From assembly GCF_000013985.1 (NCBI RefSeq), contig NC_008048.1:2046001-2110000 (forward strand): a DNA stretch of 64,000 bases, written 5' to 3'. Shown here piece after piece: positions 17,765-26,904 of this stretch. Under the pieces are notes generated by a model, which saw only the letters and a program-made list of their open reading frames with translations, searched no databases and was not told where the DNA came from. The position numbers and the translations under genes were made by a program. This stretch comes from Sphingopyxis alaskensis RB2256. GTDB taxonomy: Bacteria > Pseudomonadota > Alphaproteobacteria > Sphingomonadales > Sphingomonadaceae. Numbering within the stretch: the first letter of the stretch is position 1; each line of letters starts with the position of its first letter.

Positions 17765-17847
17765 CCGTTCGCATCGAGCGAAGTCGAGATGCCCCTCGGC
17801 CGTGTTCCAGTCCGATGGGTGTCTCGACTTCGCTCGACACGAGCGGA
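17765..17847. repeat. Sphingomonad-type palindromic repeat, copy 1
   Basis: Inverted repeat with arms containing CGAGCGAAGTCGAGA and TCTCGACTTCGCTCG around a loop of about 20 nt. It lies between frr and uppS and covers the first codons of the longest possible uppS frame. Copy 2 at 18453-18532 shares the left arm almost base for base. Confidence 0.9.
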
Positions 17848-17870
17848 AGAGAGATAGGCGCCCCAAAGCA

Positions 17871-18425
17871 CTAGCCCAGGATTTCCTTTTCCTTCGCCGT
17901 CGCCGCGGCGTCGATCTCGGCGATCGTCGCATCGGTCAGCTTCTGCACCTCGGTCTCGTGGCGCTTGCGTTCGTCCTCGCTGATTTCCTTCTTGTTTTCG
18001 TCCTGCTTCAGATTGTCCATGCCGTCGCGGCGGACGTTGCGCACCGCAACGCGCGCCTTTTCGGCATATTGGCCGGCAAGCTTCGACAGTTCCTTGCGGC
18101 GCTCCTGCGTCATCTCGGGGATCGGCAGACGCAGCATCTGGCCATCGACGATCGGATTGAGGCCGAGTCCCGCCGAACGGATCGCCTTGTCGACCGGGCC
18201 GACGTTCGCCTTGTCCCACACCTGCACCGACAGCATCCGCGGTTCGGGCACGCTGATCGACGCGATCTGGTTGAGCGGCATCTGGCTGCCGTAAACCTCC
18301 ACCGTCACCGGATCGAGCAGCGCCGCATTGGCACGGCCGGTGCGCAATCCGGCCAGGTCGTGCTTCAGCGATTCAACGGCGCCGTGCATCCGGCGTTCAA
18401 GGTCGGCCTTGTCATATTTCGCCAT
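17871..18425 (-). CDS. frr: Ribosome recycling factor
   Basis: 184-residue protein that, with EF-G, splits post-termination ribosomes. It starts [20 protein letters not shown] at 18425, the normal RRF start; nine upstream in-frame codons are discarded. Contains [15 protein letters not shown] and the conserved C-terminal helix. The gene is bracketed on both sides by copies of one palindromic repeat. It belongs to the rpsB-tsf-pyrH-frr order. Confidence 0.97.
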   Translation of the reverse strand: MAKYDKADLERRMHGAVESLKHDLAGLRTGRANAALLDPVTVEVYGSQMPLNQIASISVPEPRMLSVQVWDKANVGPVDKAIRSAGLGLNPIVDGQMLRLPIPEMTQERRKELSKLAGQYAEKARVAVRNVRRDGMDNLKQDENKKEISEDERKRHETEVQKLTDATIAEIDAAATAKEKEILG

Positions 18426-18452
18426 CTGTCTTTTCCTCTCTATTCCCCACAC

Positions 18453-18532
18453 CCGTTCGCATCGAGCGAAGTCGAGATGCCCATCGGTAGCACGCGCCTT
18501 ATGGGCGTCTCGACTTCGCTCGACGCGAACGG
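18453..18532. repeat. Sphingomonad-type palindromic repeat, copy 2
   Basis: Inverted repeat with arms carrying CGAGCGAAGTCGAGATGCCC and GGGCGTCTCGACTTCGCTCG, between pyrH and frr. Near-identical outer arms to copy 1 but a different loop. Could form a strong hairpin in the mRNA. Confidence 0.9.
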
Positions 18533-18567
18533 AAAATGGAAAACCAAAGCCTGCATTATATAATCCA

Positions 18568-19293
18568 TCAGACTGCGCCGTCGCCGACGACGGTCGAGAC
18601 GCCCTCGCCCGCCAGCACGCGCGCCAGATTTCCGGGTTCGCGAATGTTGAACACCACGATCGGGATATGGTTGTCGCGGCACAGCGCCACCGCGCTCGCG
18701 TCCATCACCTTCAGATTGTCCGCGAGCACGCGGTCATAGCTCAGCCGATCATAGCGCACCGCATTGGCGTCCTGCTTGGGATCGGCGTTATAGACGCCGT
18801 CGACGCTGGTGCCTTTCAGCAGCGCGTCGCACTTCATCTCGGCCGCGCGCAGCGCCGCGCCGCTGTCGGTGGTGAAGTAAGGCGCACCCACGCCCGCGGC
18901 AAAGATCACCACGCGGCCCTTTTCCATATGGCGTTCGGCGCGGCGACGGATCACCGGTTCGCACACCTTGTCCATCTCGATCGCCGACTGAACGCGCGTC
19001 TGGACCCCCAGCTGTTCGAGCGCATTCTGCATCGCCAATGCGTTCATCACCGTCGCGAGCATGCCCATATAGTCGGCCTGCGCGCGGTCCATGCCCTTGG
19101 CCGCACCCGCCATGCCGCGAAAGATGTTGCCCCCGCCGATGACGAGGCAGATTTCGAGCCCGCGATCCTTGGCTTCCTTGACCTCGGCCGCCATGCTCGC
19201 GACCGTTTCGGGGTCGATACCGAAGGGGCTGGGGCCCATCAGCGCCTCGCCCGACAATTTCAGCAATATGCGTTTCAGGCCGGGCAATGCCAT
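18568..19293 (-). CDS. pyrH: UMP kinase
   Basis: Phosphorylates UMP to UDP. 241 residues of the amino-acid kinase fold: [13 protein letters not shown] at the start, [12 protein letters not shown] and the later [13 protein letters not shown]. The start at 19293 ([13 protein letters not shown]) has a GAGG site about 10 nt upstream; seven extra upstream codons are possible but unlikely. Member of the conserved rpsB-tsf-pyrH-frr cluster. Confidence 0.96.
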   Translation of the reverse strand: MALPGLKRILLKLSGEALMGPSPFGIDPETVASMAAEVKEAKDRGLEICLVIGGGNIFRGMAGAAKGMDRAQADYMGMLATVMNALAMQNALEQLGVQTRVQSAIEMDKVCEPVIRRRAERHMEKGRVVIFAAGVGAPYFTTDSGAALRAAEMKCDALLKGTSVDGVYNADPKQDANAVRYDRLSYDRVLADNLKVMDASAVALCRDNHIPIVVFNIREPGNLARVLAGEGVSTVVGDGAV

Positions 19294-19328
19294 GATCGGG
19301 AGAACCTCTTGCAAACTCGATATAAGCG

Positions 19329-19362
19329 AATGGCGCGCACCCTAGAGCGGGTGCGCGCCATT
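19329..19362 (-). terminator. Strong hairpin between tsf and pyrH
   Basis: Perfect 14 bp stem AATGGCGCGCACCC / GGGTGCGCGCCATT with a 6 nt loop, in the 115 nt between tsf stop and pyrH start. There is no following T-run, so it may be an attenuator, an RNA-processing or stability site rather than a full terminator. Confidence 0.5.
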
Positions 19363-19408
19363 GCCAAGCGGACTGCCGCGACCGACGCGGCAATCCGTAT
19401 CTTCTCTT

Positions 19409-20335
19409 TTAGACGCCGGCGGCAGCCGCGACTTCCGCCGCGAAATCGCTTTCTTCCTTCTCGATGCCTTCACCGAGCTGGAAGCGGACGAAGCCCTTGA
19501 GCGTTATCGCGGCGCCGACATCCTTGCCGGCGGCGGCGACGACTTCGGCGACCGGCGTCTTGCCGTCCATCACGAACAGCTGCGACAACAGCGCATTTTC
19601 CTTGCGGAACTTGGCAATCGCTCCATCGACCATCTTGGCGACGATCTCGGCCGGCTTGCCCGACTGGGCGGCCTTTTCCTCGGCGATCGCGCGTTCGCGC
19701 GCGACGAGGTCGGCGTCGAGGTCATCGCCGTTCAGCGCCAGCGGGTTTGCGGCGGCGACGTGCATAGCCAGCTGCTTGCCGAGCGGTTCGAGCACGTCGG
19801 CACCGGCGCTCGATTCGAGCGCGACGAGCACGCCGATCTTGCCCATGCCGGGCGCGGCGGCGTTGTGGACATAGCCGGTCACGGCGCCCGAGTTCACCGT
19901 CAGCAGGGCGACGCGGCGCAACGACTGGTTTTCGCCGATCGTCGCGATGTTGCTGGTCAGCTGTTCGGCAACGGTGCCCCCGGTCGGATAGGGTGCGGCG
20001 GCGAGCGCGTCGATGTCGGTGATGCCCTCCGCGAGCGCAACCTGCGTCACGTCGCGAACGAACGCCTGGAATTGCTCATTCTTGCCGACGAAGTCGGTTT
20101 CGCTGTTCACTTCGACGAGCGCGCCCCTGGTGCCGTCGGTCGCGAAACCGACCAGGCCTTCGGCGGCGACGCGGCCGGCCTTTTTGGCGGCGGCGGCAAG
20201 GCCCTTGGTGCGCAGCCAGTCGATCGACGCCTCGATGTCGCCGTTGTTCTCGGCGAGCGCCTTCTTGCAGTCCATCATGCCCGCGCCGGTGCGGTCGCGC
20301 AGTTCCTTGACGAGGGCGGCCGTGATTTCAGCCAT
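19409..20335 (-). CDS. tsf: Elongation factor Ts
   Basis: Nucleotide exchange factor for EF-Tu. 308 residues: UBA-like N-terminal domain ([21 protein letters not shown]), the TDFVGKNE motif near residue 80, two core subdomains and a C-terminal acidic helix. Full family length. Separated from rpsB by 131 bp that hold a hairpin. Confidence 0.97.
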   Translation of the reverse strand: MAEITAALVKELRDRTGAGMMDCKKALAENNGDIEASIDWLRTKGLAAAAKKAGRVAAEGLVGFATDGTRGALVEVNSETDFVGKNEQFQAFVRDVTQVALAEGITDIDALAAAPYPTGGTVAEQLTSNIATIGENQSLRRVALLTVNSGAVTGYVHNAAAPGMGKIGVLVALESSAGADVLEPLGKQLAMHVAAANPLALNGDDLDADLVARERAIAEEKAAQSGKPAEIVAKMVDGAIAKFRKENALLSQLFVMDGKTPVAEVVAAAGKDVGAAITLKGFVRFQLGEGIEKEESDFAAEVAAAAGV

Positions 20336-20413
20336 GTCATAATCCTTTCCAAAAGGGGCAGGCTCGCTGGGGCCTGCATTCGCCGCGCGTGGCGGCGCGA
20401 TAAGTCAAACCGA

Positions 20414-20454
20414 TGACGGGGACGGCGCCGGACCGATGCCGCGCCGTCCCGTCA
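20414..20454 (-). terminator. Hairpin between rpsB and tsf
   Basis: Stem of 14 bp with one bulged G (TGACGGGACGGCGC pairing with its complement), loop about 12 nt, between rpsB and tsf. In Escherichia coli an attenuating terminator also lies between these genes. No T-run follows here, so partial termination or RNA processing is only inferred. Confidence 0.45.
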
Positions 20455-20466
20455 TGCCGGGCACGC

Positions 20467-21300
20467 TCAGGCGTCGCTCTGGCGTTCGGTTTCGGCAGCC
20501 GCTTCGGCGGGAACCTGTTCGTCTTCGGTCACCGGAGCGGCGGCCTCTTCGACCAGCGCCGGTTCGGCGACCGGCTCGACGGCCGCGCCCAGATCCTCGC
20601 CGCGATCGGCGCGCGCCTGCTGGCCGCCGCGGGTCGCCGCCTGGGCCACCGCATCGCAGTAAAGACGGATGGCGCGCGCGGCGTCATCATTGGCCGGCAC
20701 CGGAAAGGCGATGCCGTCGGGCGAGACGTTCGAATCGAGGATCGCGACAACGGGAATGCCAAGGACATTGGCTTCCTTGATCGCCAGCTCTTCCTTGTTC
20801 GCGTCGATCACGAACATGACATCGGGAATACCCCCCATATCGCGGATGCCGCCCAGGCTCATTTCGAGCTTGTCGCGTTCGCGCGTCTTGTTCAGCACTT
20901 CCTTCTTCGTGAGCCCCGAGGTGTCGCCCGAAAGCTGTTCCTCGAGCGTCTTCAGCCGCTTGATCGAGTTGGAGATCGTCTTCCAGTTGGTGAGCATACC
21001 GCCCAGCCAGCGGTGGTTGACGAAATGCTGCCCCGACGCGCGCGCCGCATCGGCGATCGGACCCTGGGCCTGGCGCTTGGTGCCGACGAACAGCACCTTG
21101 CCGCCGGACGCCGCGGTCGAGGCGATGAAGTCGAGCGCGCGCGCGAAGAGCGGCACGGTCTGCGACAGGTCGAGAATGTGGATGCCGTTGCGCGCGCCGA
21201 AGATATACGGCTTCATGCGCGGGTTCCAGCGGTGGGTCTGGTGGCCGAAGTGGGCGCCAGCCTCGATAAGATTCTGCATCGTGACGACAGGTGCCGCCAT
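20467..21300 (-). CDS. rpsB: 30S ribosomal protein S2
   Basis: 277 residues, starting [29 protein letters not shown] at 21300, the typical S2 start. A longer open frame to 21615 is not coding. The C-terminal 50 residues form an acidic Ala/Glu/Val-rich extension common in alphaproteobacterial S2. First gene of the large minus-strand cluster; its promoter must lie within 21301-21613. Confidence 0.97.
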   Translation of the reverse strand: MAAPVVTMQNLIEAGAHFGHQTHRWNPRMKPYIFGARNGIHILDLSQTVPLFARALDFIASTAASGGKVLFVGTKRQAQGPIADAARASGQHFVNHRWLGGMLTNWKTISNSIKRLKTLEEQLSGDTSGLTKKEVLNKTRERDKLEMSLGGIRDMGGIPDVMFVIDANKEELAIKEANVLGIPVVAILDSNVSPDGIAFPVPANDDAARAIRLYCDAVAQAATRGGQQARADRGEDLGAAVEPVAEPALVEEAAAPVTEDEQVPAEAAAETERQSDA

Positions 21301-21613
21301 GGTCTTTCTCCTTCCGGTTGGTCCTCTGGAAAGCAAGAACCGGGTTCCGCGGGGCGGATGATCCGGCACCGGTTTATGTGCGCCTTCCATGTGGAATGGG
21401 CGGCCCGTTAGCGGCGTTCGGCAACAAATGCAAGCATCGTGCGCCGTCTTCGTCCGGGCGATAATGCGCCGCGCTGGATCAATCCGCCGATAAAACTCAT
21501 CGCTTCGTCGCAAAATAGTTGAGAACACAACAGGAACATGCAACCAGAACCCAAGCGAAACCGTCCTTTGCCGAGAATCAAGGTTTCGTTGACGAAAACC
21601 GGAAGGACAGATC
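21301..21613. other. Divergent intergenic region rpsB / small membrane protein gene
   Basis: 313 bp without a gene. Must contain the rpsB promoter (minus) and that of the 87-residue protein (plus). The stretch 21505-21540 is A-rich relative to its surroundings and holds a TTGAGA hexamer overlapping a LexA-type box, described separately. Confidence 0.6.
21523..21537 (+). promoter_or_regulatory. Candidate LexA box GAAC-N7-GAAC
   Basis: The bases GAACACAACAGGAAC form an exact direct repeat GAAC-N7-GAAC (GTTC-N7-GTTC on the other strand), the SOS box described for alphaproteobacteria. It overlaps a possible -35 hexamer TTGAGA at 21519-21524 and ends 76 nt before the ATG at 21614. The match is exact but short, so chance occurrence is possible. 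Confidence 0.5.
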
Positions 21614-21877
21614 ATGGTTCAGGTCGCAGCCGCACTCCTCTTCGCTCTTGCCGCCGGGTTGGGCATCACGGTGATTTTGGCGATGCTCAAATCGAACGAG
21701 ACCGCGATCCTGTCCGCGCTGCTGGGCGAAGGCGCCTTTCCGATCGCCGCTGCGCCCGAATCGGAACCCGTTCCGGGAGCGGTCGCAGTACGCCGTCCGG
21801 CGAGCCGTCGCAGGCCTGTATCACGGCGCCTGGCGGTTGCCGGGGCGATGCGGACACAGTTCAGTCGCGCCGCCTGA
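21614..21877 (+). CDS. Small membrane protein, possibly SOS-controlled, unknown function
   Basis: 87 residues. An N-terminal hydrophobic helix ([25 protein letters not shown]) is followed by a polar segment and a strongly basic Arg/Pro/Ala tail ([14 protein letters not shown]). A GGAAGGA site 7-8 nt upstream supports the start. The 3' end overlaps the convergent pssA by 17 nt. A LexA-type box lies upstream. No family recognised; the layout (one helix, basic cytoplasmic tail) recalls SOS-induced division inhibitors such as Caulobacter SidA only in general form. Confidence 0.6.
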   Translation: MVQVAAALLFALAAGLGITVILAMLKSNETAILSALLGEGAFPIAAAPESEPVPGAVAVRRPASRRRPVSRRLAVAGAMRTQFSRAA

Positions 21878-22643
21878 GCCGGGCGGCCTTGGCATAGCTT
21901 GCCAGACCAAAGGGTAGCGTTGCCGCATAAACGGCACAGACCACCAGCAGCGTAAGCCAGGGCACGGTGACCAGCGCCGCGCCGAGCAACCCGACCCCCG
22001 CCAGCGCAAACAAACGCCAGGACCGGCGCAGGCGTATCGAAGCCCAGCTGTAGGTCGGGATCGCCGAGATCATCAGCGTCGCGATGGCAAGCGCCCATGG
22101 CATCACGACATACCATTCGCGAAACAGATCGTTGCCGGTGACGAACCACAGATACACCGGGACGAACGCCATCCCCGCGCCGGCGGGCGCCGGAATGCCG
22201 GTGTTGAAGCCCGCCGATTTATGCGGCTGGAAATCGGCGTCCATGCGCGAATTAAAGCGCGCGAGGCGGAGCGCACAGCAGACCGCAAGCGCCAGCGCGG
22301 CGGTCCAGCCGAACTTAGGGGCGTTGGTCAGCGACCAGAGGAACAGGATCATCGCCGGCGCAACGCCGAAGGCGATCACGTCCGACAGCGAATCCAGCTC
22401 GGCCCCGAACCTGCTCTGCGCACGAAGCAGCCGCGCGATGCGCCCGTCCATGCCGTCGAGCACCCCGGCAAAGATGATCGCGGCAATGGCAAGCTCGAAC
22501 TGCCCGCCGATCGCGAAGCGCACTCCCGTGAGCCCGAAACACAGCGCGAGCACGGTAATCGCATTGGGGGCGAATGCGCGCAGGCCGATACCGCCGATCC
22601 GGCGTCCGGCAGCGTCGGCGGGGAGCGGATGCTCGTCCGCCAC
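21861..22643 (-). CDS. pssA: CDP-diacylglycerol-serine O-phosphatidyltransferase
   Basis: Makes phosphatidylserine from CDP-diacylglycerol and serine in the inner membrane. 260 residues with about eight hydrophobic segments. The CDP-alcohol phosphotransferase motif D-x2-DG-x2-AR-x8-G-x3-D-x3-D is seen as DGMDGRIARLLRA followed by GAELDSLSD near residues 63-85. One nt separates it from psd upstream, so the two form an operon. Confidence 0.93.
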   Translation of the reverse strand: MADEHPLPADAAGRRIGGIGLRAFAPNAITVLALCFGLTGVRFAIGGQFELAIAAIIFAGVLDGMDGRIARLLRAQSRFGAELDSLSDVIAFGVAPAMILFLWSLTNAPKFGWTAALALAVCCALRLARFNSRMDADFQPHKSAGFNTGIPAPAGAGMAFVPVYLWFVTGNDLFREWYVVMPWALAIATLMISAIPTYSWASIRLRRSWRLFALAGVGLLGAALVTVPWLTLLVVCAVYAATLPFGLASYAKAARLRRRD

Positions 22644-22644
22644 T

Positions 22645-23379
22645 CTACTGTCCGATGCCGTCGATGGTCGCCGCCTGCCCGATCCGCGCGATCACCGTCT
22701 CGCCCGCCAGCGTGCGCTGGCCGAGCAGCACCTTCGGCGTGGTGCCCGCGGGCAGATAGACGTCGACGCGACTGCCGAAGCGGATGAGGCCGACGCGCTG
22801 CCCGGTCGCCAGTTCGCTGCCCATCGACACGAAGGGCATGATCCGCCGCGCGACGAGCCCCGCGATCTGGGTAAAGCCGATACGCACCCCGTCGGCGCGC
22901 TCGACAACGAAATGCTGGCGCTCATTCTCCTCGCTCGCCTTGTCGAGGTCGGCATTGACGAACTTGCCGGGGATATAAACCAGCTTGCGCAGCGTGCCCG
23001 CAACCGGGGTGCGGTTAATGTGGACGTCAAAGACACTCATGAAAATCGACACCCGCAACATCGGCGCATCGCCCAGTCCGTCGGGCCCGGCGATCTCGGG
23101 TGGCGGCGGGACTTCGGCGATCTGGGTGATCAGTCCGTCGGCAGGGGCGATGATCATGTCGTCGCTCGCGGGGGTCACACGCACCGGATCGCGGAAAAAA
23201 GCACCGACCCACAGGGTCACGCCGAGCATCAGCCAGCCGAGGATTTCCCATCCCAGCAGCCAGAAGCAGAGCGTCACAATTCCGGCGATCAACAGGAACT
23301 TGCGGCCCTCGGGATGGATCGATGGCCATTGCCACTTGATGCCGCTGCCGGGCCGGTTCGAGGATATGATGTTCGACAT
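22645..23379 (-). CDS. psd: Phosphatidylserine decarboxylase proenzyme, short type
   Basis: Converts phosphatidylserine to phosphatidylethanolamine. 244 residues starting [13 protein letters not shown] at 23379. Two hydrophobic segments near residues 28-60, the [12 protein letters not shown] motif, and the self-cleavage site RFGSRVDVY near the C-terminus, where the Ser becomes the pyruvoyl cofactor. This is the short (PSD-A) class with FGS rather than LGST. Operon with pssA. Confidence 0.92.
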
Positions 23380-23541
23380 GGCCGTTCTTCTAGGGATCAG
23401 CGTCCCCAGTGACAATGGATAAGGCGCCGACATCGTTGCGTGCGCGCGCGACACCGGTTGCGTCGGGGCGGTTGATCAATCGCCCCGCTTTGCCTAAGGC
23501 CCGCTGCAACTCCGACTCCCCAAGGATAAAGGCAGAAACGC

Positions 23542-24756
23542 ATGGGCAAGATCAAGGTAGCCAACCCGGTCGTCGAACTCGACGGCGACGAAATGACCCG
23601 GATCATCTGGCAATGGATCCGCGAGCGGCTGATCCTGCCCTATCTCGACATCGACCTGCATTATTACGACCTCGGCATCGAGGAACGCGACCGCACCGAC
23701 GACAAGATCACCGTCGAGGCCGCGAACGCCATCAAGAAATATGGCGTCGGCGTCAAATGCGCGACGATCACCCCCGACGAAGCCCGCGTCGAGGAGTTCG
23801 GCCTCAAGAAGATGTGGAAGTCGCCGAACGGCACGATCCGCAACATCCTGGGCGGCGTGGTGTTCCGCGAACCGATCGTGATGAAGAATGTGCCGCGGCT
23901 GGTCCCCGGCTGGACCGACCCGATCGTCGTCGGACGTCATGCCTTCGGCGACCAGTACAAGGCGACCGATTTTCGCGTCCCCGGCCCCGGCAAGCTGCGC
24001 CTGGTGTTCGAGGGCGAGGACGGCACGCTGATCGACGAGGAAGTGTTCCAGTTCCCTTCGTCGGGCGTCGCGATGGGCATGTACAATCTCGACGATTCGA
24101 TCCGCGACTTCGCGCGCGCCAGCCTGAACTATGGCCTTGCGCGCGAATGGCCGGTGTATCTGTCGACCAAGAACACGATCCTGAAAGCCTATGACGGGCG
24201 TTTCAAGGACATCTTCGAGGAAGTGTTCAACGCCGAATTCAAGGTGCAGTTCGACGCGCTCGGCATCGTCTACGAACATCGCCTGATCGACGACATGGTC
24301 GCCTCGGCGCTCAAATGGTCGGGCAAGTTCGTCTGGGCGTGCAAGAATTACGACGGCGATGTCCAGTCGGACACCGTTGCGCAGGGGTTCGGCTCGCTCG
24401 GCCTGATGACCAGCGTGCTGATGACCCCCGACGGCAAGACCGTCGAATCCGAAGCCGCGCACGGCACCGTCACGCGCCACTATCGCATGCACCAGCAGGG
24501 CAAGGCGACCTCGACCAACCCGATTGCCTCGATCTTTGCCTGGACCGGCGGGCTCAAACATCGCGGCAAGCTCGACGACAATGCCGCGCTGGTGAAGTTC
24601 GCCGACGATCTGGAGAAGGTTTGCGTCGCGACGGTCGAAAGCGGCAAGATGACCAAGGATCTGGCGCTGCTCATCGGTCCCGACCAGAACTGGTTGACGA
24701 CCGAAGGCTTTTTCGAGGCGATCGTCGAGAATCTCGACAAGAAGATGGGCGCTTAG
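23542..24756 (+). CDS. icd: Isocitrate dehydrogenase (NADP+)
   Basis: TCA-cycle enzyme converting isocitrate to 2-oxoglutarate. 404 residues, of the eukaryote-like homodimeric class: [14 protein letters not shown] at the start, [24 protein letters not shown] and the C-terminal [11 protein letters not shown]. Full length with a clear start ATG and an AAGGA site. Monocistronic; the 347 bp after it carries a repeat element. Confidence 0.96.
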   Translation: MGKIKVANPVVELDGDEMTRIIWQWIRERLILPYLDIDLHYYDLGIEERDRTDDKITVEAANAIKKYGVGVKCATITPDEARVEEFGLKKMWKSPNGTIRNILGGVVFREPIVMKNVPRLVPGWTDPIVVGRHAFGDQYKATDFRVPGPGKLRLVFEGEDGTLIDEEVFQFPSSGVAMGMYNLDDSIRDFARASLNYGLAREWPVYLSTKNTILKAYDGRFKDIFEEVFNAEFKVQFDALGIVYEHRLIDDMVASALKWSGKFVWACKNYDGDVQSDTVAQGFGSLGLMTSVLMTPDGKTVESEAAHGTVTRHYRMHQQGKATSTNPIASIFAWTGGLKHRGKLDDNAALVKFADDLEKVCVATVESGKMTKDLALLIGPDQNWLTTEGFFEAIVENLDKKMGA

Positions 24757-25103
24757 TCCTCCGGCCGTCGTCGCGGAACAATGCGGTTGCCATAACCACC
24801 CAGAGCGGCTGCTGTATATCTGACCCACCGGGATTGCGTCAGGAAGCGTCTCGGACTTTGTCGCACTGCTTGTCCGGGCAACCAGCCCGGACTGCACAAC
24901 GCTCCTCGCCGAGATGCTTCCTGACGCAACCGCAGGCGGCGGGCCGATCCTGGCCCATCGCAGCGTCGATCGTCGGTCACTATGCGGCAGCATCGCTCCC
25001 TCCTCTCTTCTCGCGCTGGGCCAAATCGGCTCCGTCTCGGTGAATCAGATATACGGCACGCCGCTCTAGCCAATCGGGGCCGGCCTGCATAAGGTCGGCC
25101 CTT
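24757..25103. other. Gene-free region after icd holding a palindromic element
   Basis: 347 bp with no convincing gene on either strand. Almost all of it is taken up by the inverted-repeat element at 24802-25067. The last 36 bp should hold the ribosome site and part of the promoter of the antiporter gene. Confidence 0.6.
24802..25067. repeat. MITE-like element with terminal inverted repeats and nested hairpin
   Basis: Ends AGAGCGGC-TGCTGTATATC (left) and GATATACGGCACGCCGCTCT (right) are imperfect inverted repeats of about 27 bp. Inside, 24834-24929 is a long nested hairpin. Its outer arms of 21 bp (TTGCGTCAGGAAGC start, 1 mismatch; 24834-24854 and 24909-24929) share a centre with a perfect 8 bp inner stem GTCCGGGC-AACCA-GCCCGGAC (24872-24892). 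No coding capacity and no clear target duplication seen. Could be a miniature element or a structured RNA. Confidence 0.55.
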
Positions 25104-26888
25104 ATGGTATCAGAGACAGAAACCTCCGCCATCGGCAATGCGCTGGTGGTGCTGGGCGCGGCGGGCATCGTGATCCCCGCCTTTGCGCGCTTTCGCCTGC
25201 CGCCGGTCATCGGTTTCATCCTCGTCGGGCTGCTCGTCGGCCCATCGGGGCTGGGCGCGCTTGCCGCCGATTATCCGTGGCTGCGACATGTCACGATCGG
25301 ATCGACCGAGGACATCGCGCTCTTTGCCGAGTTCGGTATCATCCTGCTGCTTTTCTCGATCGGGCTCGAATTGTCGTTCCGCCGCCTGTGGCAGCTCAGG
25401 AAGCTGGTGTTCGGCATCGGCGCCGCAGAGTTGTTGTTCGGCGGCGCGATCCTTGGCGGCGCGCTGATGCTCTTCACCGATCACGCGACGCCCGCTGCCT
25501 TCGGTCTCGGCATCGCGCTCGCGCTGTCCTCGACCGCGCTCGTGCTGCCGATCGCCGGCACCAAATCGGCGGTGGGCCGCGCTTCCTTTTCGATGCTGTT
25601 GTTCGAGGATCTGGCAATCGTCCCGATCATCTTCATCCTTGGCGCCTTCGCACCCACCGCCAGCGGTGACAGCACCCAATTGCTGTTCGCAACGCTGTGG
25701 CAGGGCGGGCTCGTCATTGCCGCGCTTGCGATTGGCGGCTGGTTCCTGCTGCCGCGCATCTTTGCCCAGGCCGCGCGCGCCAAGGATCCCGAACTTTTCC
25801 TCGCCGCCAGCCTGCTGGTCGTCATCGTCGCGGCGCTTGCAACGGCCGCGGTTGGCCTGTCGCCGATCGTCGGCGCGTTGCTCGCGGGGCTGATGATCGC
25901 CGAAACCGAATATCATGGCGAAGTCGAAGCGATCACCGCGCCGTTCAAGGGGCTCGCGCTCGGCGTCTTTCTGATCAGCGTCGGCATGGGACTCAACCTC
26001 CGCACGATCGTCGAGCAATGGCCCGAACTGATGGTTGCCGTGGGCGGGGTCATCACGATCAAGGCGCTGGTCACCGCCGCGCTGCTACGCTTTTCGGGTT
26101 TTGCACGCCGCGGGACCGCGGCCGAGGTCGGGCTGTTGATGGCGAGCCCGTCGGAAACCACGCTGATCGTGCTCGCCGCCGCATTGCAGGCGCAGCTCAT
26201 CACCAGCAGCACCGCCGAGTTCTGGCAACTCGTCACCGCAATCGGCCTGACGATCACTCCGCTTCTTGCGCGCGTCGGCCACGACGTTGCCCGGCAAATC
26301 GAAATGCGCAGCGGCGATGCCGACGATGACGAGACGCCCGAGGGTCGCACCGTCATCGTCGGCTTCGGGCGCGTCGGCCGCACCGTCGCCGAGTTGCTTC
26401 GCGAACATGACCGGCCCTATATCGCGGTCGATGCCGACATCGACACGGTGGCGGCGGCCCGGCGCGACGGCTTTATCGTCCGCTACGCCGACGTCGCGCG
26501 GCCCGGCAGCCTCGACAGGCTGGGCATCGAAAATGCCCAGGCTATCGTCCTGACGATGGACGACCCGGTCCAGCAGCTGCGCATGACGCGGCGGCTGCGG
26601 CAGAAATATCCCGACCTGCCGATCATCAGCCGCGCGCGCGACGCCGACCATGCCGCTGCGCTCTATCAGGCGGGCGCCAGCGACGCCGTGCCCGAAACGC
26701 TCGAAAGCTCGCTGCAACTCGCCGAGGCCGTGCTCATCGACCTGGGCGTCGCCATGGGACCGGTGATCGCGTCGATCCACGACGTGCGCGCCAGAATGCG
26801 CCACGACATCATGACAAAGGGCAGGCTCGATCACGAACCCCGCGTCCACCGACCCCAGATCGGCGCTCGCAGCGGCGAAAGCGGTTAG
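25104..26888 (+). CDS. CPA2-family cation:proton antiporter with TrkA-N (RCK) domain
   Basis: 594 residues. About 12 transmembrane helices (residues 5-390) of the KefB/KefC type carry out K+ or Na+/H+ exchange, with LLFSIGLELSF and SSTALVLPI typical of the family. They are followed by a cytoplasmic Rossmann TrkA-N domain (VIVGFGRVGRTVAELL, about 415-535) that senses nucleotide or redox state. No KefF/KefG ancillary protein is adjacent, so whether it is a glutathione-gated efflux system is open. Its stop codon lies inside a palindrome shared with the convergent protease gene. Confidence 0.88.
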   Translation: MVSETETSAIGNALVVLGAAGIVIPAFARFRLPPVIGFILVGLLVGPSGLGALAADYPWLRHVTIGSTEDIALFAEFGIILLLFSIGLELSFRRLWQLRKLVFGIGAAELLFGGAILGGALMLFTDHATPAAFGLGIALALSSTALVLPIAGTKSAVGRASFSMLLFEDLAIVPIIFILGAFAPTASGDSTQLLFATLWQGGLVIAALAIGGWFLLPRIFAQAARAKDPELFLAASLLVVIVAALATAAVGLSPIVGALLAGLMIAETEYHGEVEAITAPFKGLALGVFLISVGMGLNLRTIVEQWPELMVAVGGVITIKALVTAALLRFSGFARRGTAAEVGLLMASPSETTLIVLAAALQAQLITSSTAEFWQLVTAIGLTITPLLARVGHDVARQIEMRSGDADDDETPEGRTVIVGFGRVGRTVAELLREHDRPYIAVDADIDTVAAARRDGFIVRYADVARPGSLDRLGIENAQAIVLTMDDPVQQLRMTRRLRQKYPDLPIISRARDADHAAALYQAGASDAVPETLESSLQLAEAVLIDLGVAMGPVIASIHDVRARMRHDIMTKGRLDHEPRVHRPQIGARSGESG

Positions 26889-26904
26889 AGCGGCGTGCTC
26901 TAAC
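26884..26904. terminator. Shared bidirectional terminator hairpin
   Basis: Perfect 8 bp stem GTTAGAGC-GGCGT-GCTCTAAC between convergent genes. The TAG stop of the antiporter gene is in the left arm and the TAG stop of the M16 peptidase gene (minus) is in the right arm. Confidence 0.7.

Noticed and set aside
23494..24993. 499-codon open frame antisense to icd
   Set aside because: Covers the whole of icd on the other strand with shadow composition and extends into the repeat element.
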